A stretch of 64,000 nt of DNA, taken from assembly GCA_012274445.1 (NCBI GenBank), contig JAAROD010000054.1:992001-1056000 (forward strand), given 5' to 3'. Positions 33,964-48,768 of the stretch are shown here, piece by piece (position 1 is the first letter of the stretch; each line of letters begins with the position of its first letter). The notes beneath the pieces are model-generated. The model was not told the DNA's origin and searched no databases. It worked only from the letters and a program-made list of their open reading frames with translations. This DNA comes from Sclerotiophoma versabilis (Eukaryota > Ascomycota > Dothideomycetes > Pleosporales > Didymellaceae). A program made the position numbers and the translations under genes.

Positions 33964-36900
33964 TATAATACTTAGGTAATTAAATAATTAATTAGTGCCT
34001 ATCTATCTAGATATAATAACTATTTATATATAAAGAAAATATTATTAGTTATATAACTCTAGAATTAAGCTTATAGGCAGTAGTAGGTTTACTTAACTAT
34101 AGTTAGCTTAACTACTAAGCTTCTTAAGAGTTAGCTATAAGCTTAGGTACACAGGCTTATACTTTAGGTAATACCTAGCTCTAATATAATAATACCTTAC
34201 TTAGCCTAGTAGTAAGCTAGTAGCTTACTTATATAATATACCCTCTAGATAGTCTTCTATAAATAAAGAAGTATCTAATAAACTACTATATAGCTTATTA
34301 CTTTATTTAGTAGTAATTATTATACTTTCTATATAAAGCGCTATTTTAAGCTTCTAATTATTATTAGAGAAGCTTATTTTACTAGCGCAAACTTTTTATA
34401 TTAGTTTATACTTCTACTTTAATCTTATAATATTAAGTAGCTCTATGTATTACTAGACGCTTAACTTAAAATATATAGCTTAACTACGTACTATCTACTT
34501 AATTTTAACTTTTCTATTACCTAGTTTATTTATAGTTAGAGTTTTTATATAACGTCTTATAGTAATAAGCAGTATAAGTATAGAGTAAGTAGCTTACTTT
34601 ACCTTTACTAGAGCTAATTATTATATAATTAGCCCCCTCTACTAATTTTAACTATCTCTAAGTCTATTACTAAAGCTATAAGTACTCTCTTATTTTACCT
34701 TTAATTTAAGCTTCTTCTACCTATTTAGCTGCTTACTATAAGCTTCTTAAGCTTCTTATACCTCTTAAGTTACTTATAACTTATTATTTAAGCTTAAGTT
34801 ATAGCTAGAAGGTAGCTGCTCTTTTCCTACTAGCTTAGATAGCTTCTAATTAAGCTTCTTATATAGCTTTCCTAGGCTCTTTTTAACTATTTAGCTAACT
34901 TTAGATAGAAAGAACCTAAGTCTAAGCACCTTACACGCACTACTACTACTACTAATACTAATACTAAGTACTACTATGCTGCTACTGCTACTGCTAACTA
35001 TACTACTGCTACCTGTGCTCTGCTCCTTGCGCCTTATACGCCTACTACCTACCTCTACTACTTAGTTTTACCTTTAGGTATTAGTAGTTTAGCTTTAGCT
35101 ATTTAAGCTTCTTCTACTAGGCCCCTAGGCTCTATTAGAGACCTTAGCTCTCTCCCCCCTTACCTATTACTGCTGCCCCCCCTCTAGCTGCCTCCTCTGC
35201 TACTGCTACTACCTCTACTTCTACCTCTGCTAGCTTCTACTCCTGCTACTACTACTACTACTACTATTATACCTATTATAGGTACTGTATAGAGTAAGCG
35301 CAGAACTATGCTCTACTTAGGCTGTGTGTACGCTCTGCTAGTTAATAGCTTAGCTGCGCAGTGCTATAACATAGCTAACACTAGCCCCTATACCTGCTAC
35401 TACTTCTAGTACTCTTTAGAGTATTCCTATTACTCTATATAGGTTCTAAAGCTTCTTAAGCTTATAGTATATAAACTAATAGCTCTTATAGCCTTAGCCC
35501 TTTTAAGGTAGTTAGTATTACTTTTACTAATAAGCTACTAGTGTCTAGAGGTATAACTACTTTTATAGGTTACTATTCTTTTCTTATAATATAGTTTAGT
35601 ACTAATAAGCTTATAGAGATCTATAGACCTACGTATTACTTAGCGCGTAATAAAGAAGCTTCTAGTAGAAATTTATAGTTTTAATAGAAACTAAGAAAGA
35701 AGCTCTAAATTTAGGAGTTTAGTAGCAGGCACCTAAGGGGAAAGAGTTATTCTCTCTAGTAGTTAAATTAATTATTTACTCTCTCTTTTAACTACTCTTT
35801 TTATAACTCTATAACCTATTATACCTTACTATTTATATTATAAAGGTTTAGGTAGGTTAAAAAGCGCTTATAAGCCTGCCTAGGAAGTGCTTTTATTAAC
35901 CTATTAGTAGGTATCTTGCTTATTTTTATATAGGTTACTATAAAGATACCTTTTATATACTCTTATTTAAGCTATATATTCTATATATCTATATAGCGTA
36001 GCTAGGTAGTAAGCTACTTACTCTTTTCTACTACTAACTATATAGTTTACTAATTATTATAGAATATCTCCTAAGTAACTCCTAGGTTAAAGCAGAGCTT
36101 ATAGAGAAATTACTTTAGAGTAGTACTCTTCTTAGCTATATACTTAAGAGCTAGTAGTTTAGCTTTAGTTATTAAGGTAGTTACTATAGACTGCTTAGCT
36201 GCCTTCTATATAATTAGGCTGCTAAAGAGCTATATAATATACTCTTAAGATAATTAATATAATTTACTATTATTAGTAAATAAAGTGTCTCTATATATAA
36301 GAAGCTAGCTGCCTAAATAAGCTCTATACTATATACCTAGGTACTTAGTTCTATATAGGTAGCTAATAACTTAAGCAGCTACTTAAAAGTAAGTAGCTTT
36401 AGAATTTATAAGATAGTAAGATAGCTAAGAAGCTATATACGTAATATCTAGCTATATTATAATTATAGTATATAATATTAACTCTACCTACTCCTAATAA
36501 GCCTTAATTTCTTACTTTAAAGCTTCTTTTATATACTTCTAAAGCTTAATTATAGAGAAGAGAATACTTAAGAGTAACCTCTTCTCTAAAACCTTAAACT
36601 TAGTAGTAAGCTTCTTAATATAGAAGTTATAAGTAAGTATTATTACTTAAGCTACTTAATCTTATATAATATAAACTTCTAAGAACTATTTAGCAGCTCT
36701 ATAATCTATAATCTAATACTTAGCTATTAATAAGCTTATTAACTACTCTATAGTTACTTAATTATTCTTATAATAGGTAAGAAGAATATTCTTAATATAG
36801 AAGAGTAAGATAATTTTTTACTTATTATTAAAGAATAAGCATAGCTCTTCTTTTAATGCTATTAAACTAAGCTTCTAGAAGGTGCTAGACAGCTTCTTAT

Positions 36901-39900
36901 ACTATAGGATAGAGAAGTTCTAGAAACTATATAAAGCCTATAGTAGTAGTACTACCTACTTAGGCTTTTTAAATCTATTAGGCAGCTTATATAGTACTAG
37001 TAGCTAGTCTTAGTAGCTTATATTAAGAAACGCGCTACTTATATTATACTATAGCAGCTCTAAATTAAACTAAGCTGCTATAGTAACTATTATATAGAAG
37101 AACCTTATAGTAAGTGTTATAATTACTTAGTTAAGTTTAGAGACCTATATCTAGTATATATTAGAAGCTTAGTAACTAACTAGGTATCTAATATAGCCTC
37201 TTAGAGTAACTTTAAAGCTTCTCTAATAATACTTACCTGCTTAATTTCTATTTAAAAAATACACCTAGCAGCTGTATACGTATATTCTACTCTAATTAGG
37301 TCTTAGATTAGCTATATAGCTTATTTAAGTAAAAAGAACTTATATTATAGAGCTATATTACTGTAGTAATAACCTCTAGCTAGAGCTTCTTAGGTAGATT
37401 TACGCTGCTTCTTATCTTAATAGATTTAGTTATTATCTTCTATTCTACTCTTTCTACTACTCTTTTTAGCTTATGTGTATATAAAAGTATATACTTAATA
37501 TCTATTCTCTTATTAAGTGCCTAGTGCTTATATTTAGAGCTCTCTTACTATAGAAGAGTAGCTATATTATTATCTTAGCTTATCTTATAGATATAGAGCT
37601 TATACTAGGTATATACCTAGCATAAGAAGCTTATAAGTATATATAGTATCTTAATTTAAGTCTTTCTCTATAATATATATAAAAAGAGCTTTCTACTATA
37701 GTACCTCTTAATTAAAAGTATCTATAATTTACTACCTCTCTTTATAGGTATATTAAACAGATTCTAGCTAATTTTCTAAAAGAGTTTAGTAGGCTTTTCT
37801 TACTTCTAGTAGAAGACTACTTACTTAGTATAGATTATTGTATAAATCTTATAATCTTTTTAGAGTATACTATTAATATATATACTGCGCGCTTATTATA
37901 TAAGAGCCTAGAGAGCCTCTAGGCCTAGATAACCTACTCTAGTATACTAAAGGTGCTTAGCAGAGCTCTATAGGTAGAATTTATATAATTATTTTATTAC
38001 TATATTAAGAATTAGAGAGTAGTAAGAAAGTATCTTATATTTAAAAAAAGTAAAGTTATAAGTGCGCTTAAGAGTAGTATATACAACGCTTCTATTTAAA
38101 TTATTAATATAACCTACTTTAAGTAAGCTGTCTAGCTCTAAGTACTAAACTTCTTTCTTCTAGAGGTATACTTTAGAAATAATATTAATATAGAACTCTT
38201 CTACTACTATAATATTCTTAAGAAGTAGGTCTTCTATATATAGGCTGTGCTTTCTATGTAATATATTTTTAAATAAATAAGCTTCTTATTCTATAATAGA
38301 GAACGCCTAGGTGCCTACCTTTACTATATTAGTAGAATTAGCTAAGTAGAAGAATCTAGGTATAAGCTAATCTACGCTATTAACTAAGTATGTAGCTACT
38401 CTATTATCTAAAATTATACTATCTAAGAGTAGATAAGTATTAAAATCTATAAGGTTATAAACTCTAGGTTTCTTAGCTAGATTACTTAATTATATTACTT
38501 TTAGATTAATTAAAGCAGCCTATATATTACCTAGAAACTTAACCTTAGGTGTTGTACTATTTACTAGTAGAGCTATTATTACTAATAGAGCATTTAAGGT
38601 CTAGTTAAGCTACTTAATTACTCTTCTAGTATCTATATACTTTCTGCTCTTAAGCCTCTAGAGAGTATTCTTTTAATAACTTTTACTTATATAGATAGGT
38701 AGTAAGAAGCTCTCTCTAACTACTATTTCTAGGTGTAAGTAATTAGTTAGTTTCTACCTATAAGTCTCTTTCTTTTATTTATAAGAGTAGGCATATCTAC
38801 TTAAGCTTTAAGAGTTACTTATAGGCGCTGCTTAGAGAGTATCTATTTAGTTTCTAAATATTATAAATACTTCTAGATTATTCTTCTCTACTCTTATAGT
38901 ATGCTTATATATTAAACTACTAAAGACTCTGCTTACTTAGTCTAAATTAAGTGTTTTAAGCCCTAGAATACTATTCTAGATAATCCTTTAGCTTATAGTA
39001 TAAGCCTACTCTAGAGTAATTCTATAGCTTAAGGTATCTAAGAAATTCTATATAGTAAGTACCCCTATAACCTCTATAAGCTTATATAACTTAGCTCTTA
39101 TATAGAAGTAGAACTACTTTTAATATAAGTTCTATAGAGTAGCTTAACTTTATTTAGCTACTCTAAGGTATTATCTATACTTAGCTCTTACCTAGTTCTA
39201 GGTACTAACGTTTATTAGAGTAAGCTCCTTCTTAAGTACCTAGATAAGTACTTAGAGTATTATTATATTATTAGTAATAAGCTTTACTATTACTAGTAAG
39301 AGGATTACTAGTAATACTATAGTATTAACCTAGTTCTAGAGCTTCTGTAAGTGCTCTGCCTTAGCTGCCTATTTACTTAATTTAACCTTATATATAGTAA
39401 GCTCCTAGTTATATATTTTTAAGCTTAATAAGCCTCTAGAGGTATTATAATTAATTAGTTAAGCACTTTAGCTTTAGGTAGAGTAAGCTAGTAGATAATT
39501 AGAAGTAATTAAGCTTATAGTAGGCAGCTAAGAAGCTTTATTATATATACCTAAAGCGTCTAGAGTATCTAGATTAATAAGCTTCTATACGTTTCTAAGC
39601 TTAGTATACTAGGTAAGTTAGATATACTAATTAGGCTAGTTAATATATAACCTTAATTAGTAGAGACCTGTTAGAATTCCTAATAGAGCTTATACACTAT
39701 AGCTAACTAGCTTACCTATAGTAGTGTTATATAGAAGAGAAGAAAATAAAGAGTAATTAGAGCTTCTAAGGTATATTCTATAAGCTCTTTCTAAGTACGT
39801 AGAGAGATCTACTATTCTTAGAAAGCTAGGCTTATAACTATAATAGAGCTTATAGAACTATACTTAGGTAATTAATAGTATTTAATTAGTGCTATTTAAT

Positions 39901-40126
39901 CTATATCTAAAATATTAATTATATATAAAGAGAATTTAGAAGTTATATAATTTTGCCTAATAAGCTTATAAGCTTCTAGGGACCTACTTAGTCTTATAAC
40001 CTTATTAAGTAAGCCTTTAAGCTCCTATAGAGCTGCTTAGTAGTTAGGTACTAGAGTAACCTAATTAGAGTATAAAAGTAAGAAAAAAGCTCTATAGTAG
40101 TAATCTATACGCTTTATTACGTAATA
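33964..40126 (-). mobile_element. Ty1/Copia retrotransposon, family B, RIP-mutated
   Basis: The 5' LTR on the minus strand is 39839-40126 (288 bp). A homologous, more diverged LTR-like segment is 33964-34238 (275 bp). The primer binding site follows the 5' LTR as GTTATAAGCCTAG (39838-39826, minus strand), and a polypurine-like CTAGAGGGTA abuts the left LTR. A Copia reverse transcriptase is legible on the minus strand: an ALYSF...WYK-type segment, then LLFYIKNILLTY, the altered YVDD box at 36788-36799. Integrase-side sequence around 37.4 kb aligns with that of the other Copia at 58.4 kb. Stops are throughout TAA/TAG, as expected from RIP of CAA/CAG. No intact gene remains. Confidence 0.75.
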
Positions 40127-43100
40127 TAAGTAATAATATATAATACTTATTAATAAGTATATTATATATATTATATTTATTAATTAGTATATTACGTAAC
40201 TATATAAAGAGAGGTTCTTTCTAACTCTACTTCTAGTTTATAGGTAAGAGCTCTAGTTAGCTACTTAATTACTATACTACTTTATCTATATAGAATTTTA
40301 ATACTATTCTTCTTCTTCTTTAGGTTTATTCTTAAACTATATAACTAGAATCTAGGCTTATATAAAACTAAGCTTATCTCTATATCTAGTAATTAGTATA
40401 TTAAGATGTCTTTTTATACCTATAACCTTTAACTTAGTCTAGAAATTTACTAAGCTAATACTTTTACTAAAGTTCTCTATAACTATTATTTCTTTAAAGG
40501 CTATAAGTACTATATTATACTAAATACTATAAAGTGTCTAAAGTATACTAAGTATATAAAGGCTAGAAAGCCTTATATTAATATATTATAGAAGTTACTA
40601 GATTATACTTATAAAGAGTATAAAAAGAAGGTAGAAGAAGATAAGACTCTATTAGTAACTATTATTACGCAGTTGTTATAAAATAAGAAGATTCTAAAAT
40701 AAGCTAAGAATTACGTGTAGTAAAAGGCACTATATATAGTAAATAAAATAGCTAAATTAAAAGAGCTAGATCTAACTAAGAAGATAGATTATTCTATAGT
40801 ATTAATAGGTACATATATTTTACCTATAACCTAGGCTACTCTTAGGCTAATTAAAGAGTTTATTATAAATTATAGTACTTCTATACTAGTTAGTAGTAGT
40901 TTATAAAGTATATTAGAGGTTTCTATATATTTTCTAATTCTAGGTAACCTAATTACTTTACTAGGTATTAAATATCTTTCTTAGTTTTCTAATATATTAT
41001 TATTATTTTAACTTCTTACTTATTATTACTGTTAGCTTAGTAGTAGAAGTCTTTCTAGATTAGTATTCTTAGGTTAGTAGGTTCTAATAGTAAAATATAG
41101 AATACTAGATAGATCTTTATATTTATAGGTAGCTTAAGTTAATAGTTAACTAGGCTAATTTACTTAGAAATAAAAATAGTCTAACCTTAATCTTATTTAG
41201 TTTTTTTATTACTTTCTATATTCTAAGATTTTTATAAGAAGATAGACCTTATCTCTCTTCTTTAGCTAAGGTGCTGTTTTTTATTTCTAGTTAATATATA
41301 AAATAGCTTATTCTTAAGCTTATATAATATTTTTAAGTAATTTCTAGTATACTTCTTTTAGTCTAACTACTAAAGCTATTACTAATTCTATTTAAATAGA
41401 GTAATTAAGAAATTAAGTAAAGAGATTTAAGTATTTTCTATAGTTTATAAAGAATAGTATTATAGCTATTACTTCTAATAACTTATTATTATATATAATC
41501 TATACTATAGATAATAGTAAGACCTAGTTATCTTATTTCTAGTTACTATAGATCTAAAGATATATTTCTATAGTTTAATTTATTCTTTCTATTTATTTAT
41601 CTGTCTACAGATAATAGGCTATAGATAGCTTTTTCTTAGTACCTAATATAGTAAGTATTATAGTCTAATAGTTTAATATTAAAAGCTTATCTCTATTACT
41701 AATAATTATTTTAGGTATTCTATAGTAGTAGATAATATAATTAATAAATACTATAGCTAGCTACTATATAGTATAGCTATATCTAAATAGTATTTTCTTG
41801 GTATACTTAGTAAATTAGTCTACTATAATAAAGATTGAGTTATAGGTATATTCTATAATAGAGTTCTTAGAGAGTAGTAGCTATATAATAAAATCTATTA
41901 TAATATTTATCTATAGTACTATTAGTAGCTCTATTACTTATACTTCTCTATACTTAGTATATATACTATACTTATTCTATTAGTACTATATATAGTTTCT
42001 AATAAACTTAGTAACTTTATTCTTTATATTAGAGAACTTATAATATTACTTAATAAGCTCTATAGTATAAGTAATACTAGAGTATCTATATAATATATTA
42101 CTATAATATCTTAAGATATTTTCTTCTTAAAGTTTCTCTAGTACTTACTCTAGAATATATTATTCCTACTAAACTTATATTACTAAATTAAGCTACTATA
42201 ATAGTTCTAATAATTTATTCTTATTAACTCTAAGAATAGTAAACTTATTATTTTTTTTTTTTACCTATAAGGTTATAGCATTAGCTAAGCATATCTACTC
42301 TACTATTTTCTCTTTCTAGCGTATATAGGATCTTAAACTTATACTAACTAAGTATTTCTAACTAGTATACTTATTATTAGTTTAGAACCTTAGTAGTAGT
42401 AAAATATACTAAGTTCTTATAATCTATATAGATAGTAAGTTCTAAGCAGCTCTCTATATATACTCTTTAATATTATAATATATTAATAATAGCTATAAGC
42501 TTCTTATTATATATATTATAGTATTCTTCTAGTACTATAAACTTTCTTAAGTAGTAGGTAATTAGGTACTATTAACTATCTTATTCTTAAGTAATATATA
42601 CTTCTAATACTATATCTAAGATATCTATTTTAAGATATATAGGTTTACTACTTCTAAATATAATTAGTATAGAAGGCTTTATATATACTTACTTAAGTAA
42701 TTAGAAAGTATTCTCTTATACTTATTTCTACTTAAAGAGTATATTCTTCTATATAAGCCTTATAAGTAGTAAGGCCTTTATAGAGTAGTTTTTAATAAAG
42801 TATTAGTTAAAGTTAATAAACCTAAGAAATTCTTAAATCTTTTTAACTATAGTAGGTATTAGCTAATTCTTTATAACCTATATTTTCTTTTTACTTCTCT
42901 TAACTCTATATCTTTCTATAATATAGCTAAGAAACTCTACTTCTTCTTTATACTATTTATACTTCTCTAGCTTTAGCCTAAGGTTTACTATTACTAAGTA
43001 TTCTAATACTTATTATATATAAACCTTATATTCTTCTAGTATCTTACTATATACTAGAATATTATTAAGGTATACTACTACTATAATATCTAGGTATACT

Positions 43101-46100
43101 TATAGTATATTATTAATTAGTACTTAATATACTACTAGTATATTAGTTAGCCTAAATAGTATAACTATATACTTATAATAACTATAATAGGTTCTAAATA
43201 CTATCTTCTATTCTTTATCTTTCTTTATACGTATAAAGTTATATACTCTATATAAGTTAAGTATAGTAAAGAACTTTACTTATAATAGCTAGTTCTATAA
43301 CTTAGATATATATTAGGTAGTAGATAATAATTCTTAATAGTAATATTATTTAACTTCTAGTAGTTAATATAAAGCCTTAGCTTACTATCTTTCTTTAGTA
43401 TAAACAGAATAGGAAATCTTACTAGAGATTTAGAATTTCTAATAAATTCTTTTATAAGGTTCTTCTTAATATACTTACGTAATATCTTAAGTTCTCTCTT
43501 AGATAACTAGGATATAAGCCTAAAGAGTAGTTCTTTTCTCTTTTTAAGTTTAATCTTATAGTTCTAATATTAATGCTTAGGTACTACTTCTATAGATAAC
43601 TATTCTTTAAATATTTAAGTATATTATCTATACTTATCTAGTATACTAGAAGGTATACTCTTATTCTTCTTAACTATTATAGAGGGGCTTTCTTTATCTA
43701 TATAGTTAACTACTCTATCTTAGTATGTCTTATATATTAAAGAAATATTATTAATTTTCTTCTTATCTACTAGCTAAAATATTTACTATACAGGCTTTAA
43801 TATATTAGTACTATATTTATATTATTTTAATAAAAGTCTTTTTTATATCTAATCTATTTCTAGATTATACTTTTATAACTATAGAAGTTCTAGTATAATA
43901 TTATATATAGCCTTTATAAAGATATCTAGAGTTAGTTTCTTATAGTACTTCTATATCTCTAGAAGAGCTACTATTACCTTATATATAATATATAGCTCTT
44001 CTAGTATTAATTCTCTATTAGCTACTTAGAGTAAATAGGTATATTTCTTTATATATAGTATAAGGCCTACTTAGTATATTACTATCTAGAATATATAGTT
44101 TACCTATACTTCTAAGTCTAAGAGTACTAATAATACTACTCTATTTAACTTAATAGGTAGTTTAATAAGTAAGCTATCTCTAATAGTATTAAAAGATTAC
44201 TTAGTAGAGTACTCTTTTAGTACTTACCTAAAAAAGTCTTCTTATTACTAAATCTATAGATAATCTTACTACCTTTATACAGCTTATAGCTTAGGTTAAG
44301 GTAACACTACTAATATAGATTATAGTAGAAGCTGTTAATAACTAATTATATATATATAATTTTCTAATAGTTATTAGTACCTAGAAAATACAGCTTAGAA
44401 TACTTATCTTAGAGGTGTATTTTGTATATATAATTTTTATTATTATACTACTATTTTCTATATATAGTTTTAGGAGTTAGAAACTATTCTACTTCTAGCT
44501 TTTCTAACTTATATATATAATAGGCGTTATGCACATATACTCTCTATAATAGCTTTCTATAATTTAGATTTTAGTAGTCTAAGGTATACTCTAGTTATAG
44601 GTTTAAAAGTAACGCTAGCTTTCTATTAAAGTTAGGCTTATTTCTACTTTAGTTATTTTTTACTTATTACTTAAGCTTCTATCACGTAGTATAGTTACTA
44701 GTACTAAGTTTATTAAAGTTATGTTTCTACTAATCCTATTAGGATTTACTTAGGTTATTAACTTATTATTATTCTACGCGAGTTTAAAGTACTATTTATT
44801 ATAGTTTCTTATTAATACTTTTAGTAATCTGATTATAGTTCTCTTAAAAGGTAGTGTTATTGTCTTAGAATTTCTAACGTGCTAGTTCTAAATCTATACG
44901 CCTATTAAACTTATATATATTTAGGTTATACTAGTTCTCTTTAGTATTAGAGGCGTAGATAATACCTTTATCTACTATTTATCTAGTAGTATTATATAGT
45001 TATTAAGATATTATAGGCTGCTTATACTTATATACTTTTAGTTCTTATTTATATATTTATTCTATCTATACTAATAGTTATTCTATTAGGTTCTATAGAT
45101 ACTTCTACTATTTATCTAACTCCTAGTATAGTATAGGTGCTTAGCTTTAGACATTCTATATATTCTTATTAGATAGTGTAATATAATTATTATTAAGTCT
45201 AGTTTTAGAGTCTTCTATAAGGCGTTCTATATTATTAGTAAGAACTTTCTATTTATTACTAGTATCTATATCTCTATAGGTAGGTATATTAAGTTATTTA
45301 ACTACTTTATTTCTTAATTAATAATTCTTAGAGTAGTAGCCTTATTTACTATAACTATAACAAGTTATACTAGACTTATCCTTTCTATTACTACTCTTTT
45401 TTTTCTAGTTCTATCTAGGTTCTAGTCCTTTGTTAATATTAAACAGGTCTATAGCCTCTAGTCTATAGTAACTACTACTAGTACTAGTATATATATAGTA
45501 TTTAGTGTTTAGCTAGTAGTAGTTACTTCTATAGTTTTCTTAGTTAAGGTTATTATATTATAGGTTGCATAGAGGTAGGCAAGTAGTATAAGCTATTATT
45601 TATACTTATAGGTTCTTCTATAATTTCTATTATAGTTTATATAGCTTAATATTAATATTAATTACTATATTAACTAGAGACTTAAAGTTATTAGTAGATA
45701 TAGTAGTTTATATTAATTTCTTCTTAACTTATAGTTTTAATTTCAATTAGAATATTATTATTAATATAGTATTGCCCTAGCTAGTGTATATAGCTAGCTG
45801 CTAGAACTTAGTAGTATAGTTAGTAGCTAATATAGTTTACTTAATGCGCTAGATATTATAATATATAATAGTTAGTTTATTATATATTCTAAATACTTAG
45901 CGTATCTATTTCTTAAATAGGTTAAAGTCTTTAATCTATATATTAATATTAGTAGATGTTTATTCTCTATAGTAATATTAGATAAAGAGTTTAATCTATA
46001 TAAATATATAATTCTTTATAAATATAGAAAAAAGTATTATATATTTCTTTCTAGAAATATATCCTTCTTAGAATATAAAGAAGAGGTTAAATTTAATAAG

Positions 46101-46803
46101 CTAGTTTTCTAGTTTTTTATAAGTACTATTAAAGGTCTTAGGCTTAGCTACTAAGTATATAATTATAGACGTAGAGGCTATTATACCTCTATTTAATTCT
46201 TTATCTATATTAAGGTTATTATTAACGCAGTTATACAATATATTAGAGTTACTAGAGGTAGTATAGAATTCTAAAGTAGTACTTATCTTTAAAGGTATTT
46301 AAAGTATTAAAGTTATACTTTTAAGTAAAGCTTATAAGCACTATTTATATTAGTTCTTAGAGATAAGCGCTAGTATAGAATAGTTTATAAAAGTTAGAGT
46401 TATTACCTAGTAAAACACTATAATAATAGAGGTTAATAATAAGTAGTATAGAGTAGACTATCTAGCTTAAGAGTTAGAGTTAAGATTCTAAAGATAAACT
46501 TAATTAACTAAGTTAAACATAAACTATAAGAGTTATATTTCTACTTACTATATACTTACTAGGGGATAATACTTATTAATAAGTAACTAGAGTTAGTCTA
46601 ATAAAATATATAGTATTACTTATTAATAAGTAATAATATATAATACTTTTTAATAAGTATATTACGTGTATTATACTTATTAATAAGCATATTATAAATC
46701 TATATAAAGAGAGGTTCTTTCTAACTCTGCCTCTAGTTTATAGGTAAGAGCTCTAGTTAGCTACTTAATTACTGTACTGCTTTATCTATATAGAATTATA
46801 ATA
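40127..46803 (-). mobile_element. Ty3/Gypsy retrotransposon A, RIP-mutated
   Basis: Two 177-bp direct repeats (40127-40303 and 46627-46803) frame 6.7 kb. Read on the minus strand, a Gag zinc knuckle is seen at about 45319-45370 (CYSY...GYYSKNY, i.e. CX2CX4HX4C with three positions turned to Y). The reverse transcriptase reads VVYLNNILVYSKILEE, with the YLDD box at 43061-43072 changed to YLNN. A purine-rich AAAGAAGAAGAAGAAT just inside the left repeat (about 40308-40323) is a fitting polypurine tract for minus-strand orientation. The left LTR directly abuts the Copia LTR ending at 40126, and no target duplication was found. No frame is intact. Confidence 0.75.
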
Positions 46804-48768
46804 ATACTTTCTATTTTTAAGCCTCTAAAGAGTATTCTAATATTAATCTTTACTTATATAGATAGAAAAGAAAGTAAGAAGCTCTCTTTAACTACTATTT
46901 CTAGGTATTAGTAAATAGTTAGTTTCTACTTATAAGTTCTTCTATTTTATCTTTAAAAGTAGGTATACCTACTTAAGCTTTTAGAGTTACTTATAAGCGC
47001 TTCTTAGAGAGTATCTATTTAGTTTCTAAATATTATAAACACTTCTAGATTATTCTTTTCTACTCTTATAGTATGCTTATATATTAAACTACTAAAGACT
47101 CTACTTACCTAGTCTAAATTAAGTATTTTAAGCTCTAGAATACTATTCTAGATAATTCTTTAGTTTATAGTATAAGCCTACTCTAAGGTAATTCTATAGC
47201 TTAAGGTATCTAAGAAATTCTATATAGTAAGTACCCTCTTAACCTCTATAAGCTTATATAACTTAGCTTTTATATAGAAGTAAAACTACTTCTAATACTA
47301 GTTCTATAGAGTAGTTTAACTTTATTTAGCTACTCTAAGGTATTATCTATACTTAGCTCTTACCTAGTTCTAGGTACTAATATCTATTAGAGTAAGCTTC
47401 TTCTTAAGTGCCTAGATAAGCGCTTAGAGTATTATTATATTATTAGTTATAAGCTTTACTATTACTAGTAAGAGAATTACTAGTAATACTATAGTATTAA
47501 CCTAGTTCTAGAGCTTCTATAAGTACTCTGCCTTAGCTACCTACTTACTTAATTTAACTTAAGATATTATAAGCTCTTAGTTATATATTTCTAAGCTTAA
47601 TAGGCCTATAGAGGTATTATAATTAATTAGGTGTTATACAGCTAGAGAAGGCCTACTTAGCAGCCTAAATTTAGAGTGTAAATGTATATATATTTTTGCC
47701 CTATTTTAGCTGTAATAGTTATAAGCCTAGATACTAATACTATATAAGCAGAGGCTATATAGATTTAGAGTTAAGTAGGTAACTAAAGCTAAGGTAACTA
47801 GTACTAATAATCTCTATTATACTTACCTAAGTTATACTATAGCTACTAAGTACTAAAATAGTATAGTAGGCTAAATAGGTGTTAGGCCTATTCCTACTAT
47901 AATAGTCTAAGAGACTCTTAGCTATAACTCTGTAGGTATATAGCTAGCCTTACTACTACTATATAGTCTCTACCTTTAAGCTATTCTTCTACCTTAAATA
48001 TAAGAGGGTGTGTTATATAGCTAGAGAAGGCCTACTTAGCAGCCTAAATTTAGAGTGCGAATATATATATATTTTTACTCTATTTTAGCTAAAATATTAG
48101 GTAAGTACTTTAGCTTTAGGTAGAGTAAGCTAGTAGATAATTAGAAGTAATTAAGCTTATAGTAGGTAGCTAAGAAGCTCTATTATATATACCTAGAGTA
48201 TCTAGAGTATCTAGATTAATAAGCTTCTATATATTATAAAGCTTAGTATACTAAGTAAGTTAGATATACTAATTAGGCTAGTTAATATATAACCTTAATT
48301 AGTAAGAACCTATTAGAATTCCTAATAGAGCTTATATACTATAGCTAACTAGCTTATCTATAGTAGTATTATATAGAAGAAAAGAAAATAAAGAGTAATT
48401 AGAGCTTTTAAAGTATATTCTTTAAGCTCTTTCTATGTCTATAAAGAAATCTACTATTCTTAAAAGGCTAGGCTTATAACTATAATAGAGCTTATAGAAC
48501 TATACTTATATATTTAATAGCATTTAATTAGTACTATTTAATCTATATCTAAAATATTAATTATATATAAAGAGAATTTAAAGATTATATAATTTTATAT
48601 AATAAGCTTATAGGCTTCTAGAGACCTACTTAGTCTTATAACCTTATTAAGTAAGCCTTTAAGCTTCTATAGAGCTGCTTAGTAGTTAGGTACTAGAGCA
48701 ACCTAATTAGAGTATAGAAGTAAGAAAAAAGCTCTATAGTAGTAATCTACACGCTTTATTACGTAATA
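46804..48768 (-). mobile_element. Truncated second copy of Copia family B (gag side and 5' LTR)
   Basis: This stretch repeats 38635-40126 in the same orientation with point and small indel differences, and ends in the same 288-bp LTR (48481-48768) with the same primer site (48480-48468). Its pol side is missing: the copy starts abruptly next to the right LTR of the Gypsy. It is interrupted by the TRIM at 47632-48096. Confidence 0.75.
47632..48096 (+). mobile_element. TRIM (terminal-repeat retrotransposon in miniature), 465 bp
   Basis: Two 86-bp direct terminal repeats, 47632-47717 and 48011-48096, start TGTTATA and end AATA (CA after undoing RIP). They differ at eight positions, seven of them transitions. 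A perfect 5-bp duplication TTAGG flanks the element (47627-47631 and 48097-48101), and the paralogous copy near 39450 has the uninterrupted site. Directly after the left repeat lies GTTATAAGCCTAG (47718-47730), identical to the primer binding sites of both Copia families here. TAAGAGGGTG precedes the right repeat as a polypurine tract. The 293-bp interior has no coding capacity. Confidence 0.88.
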
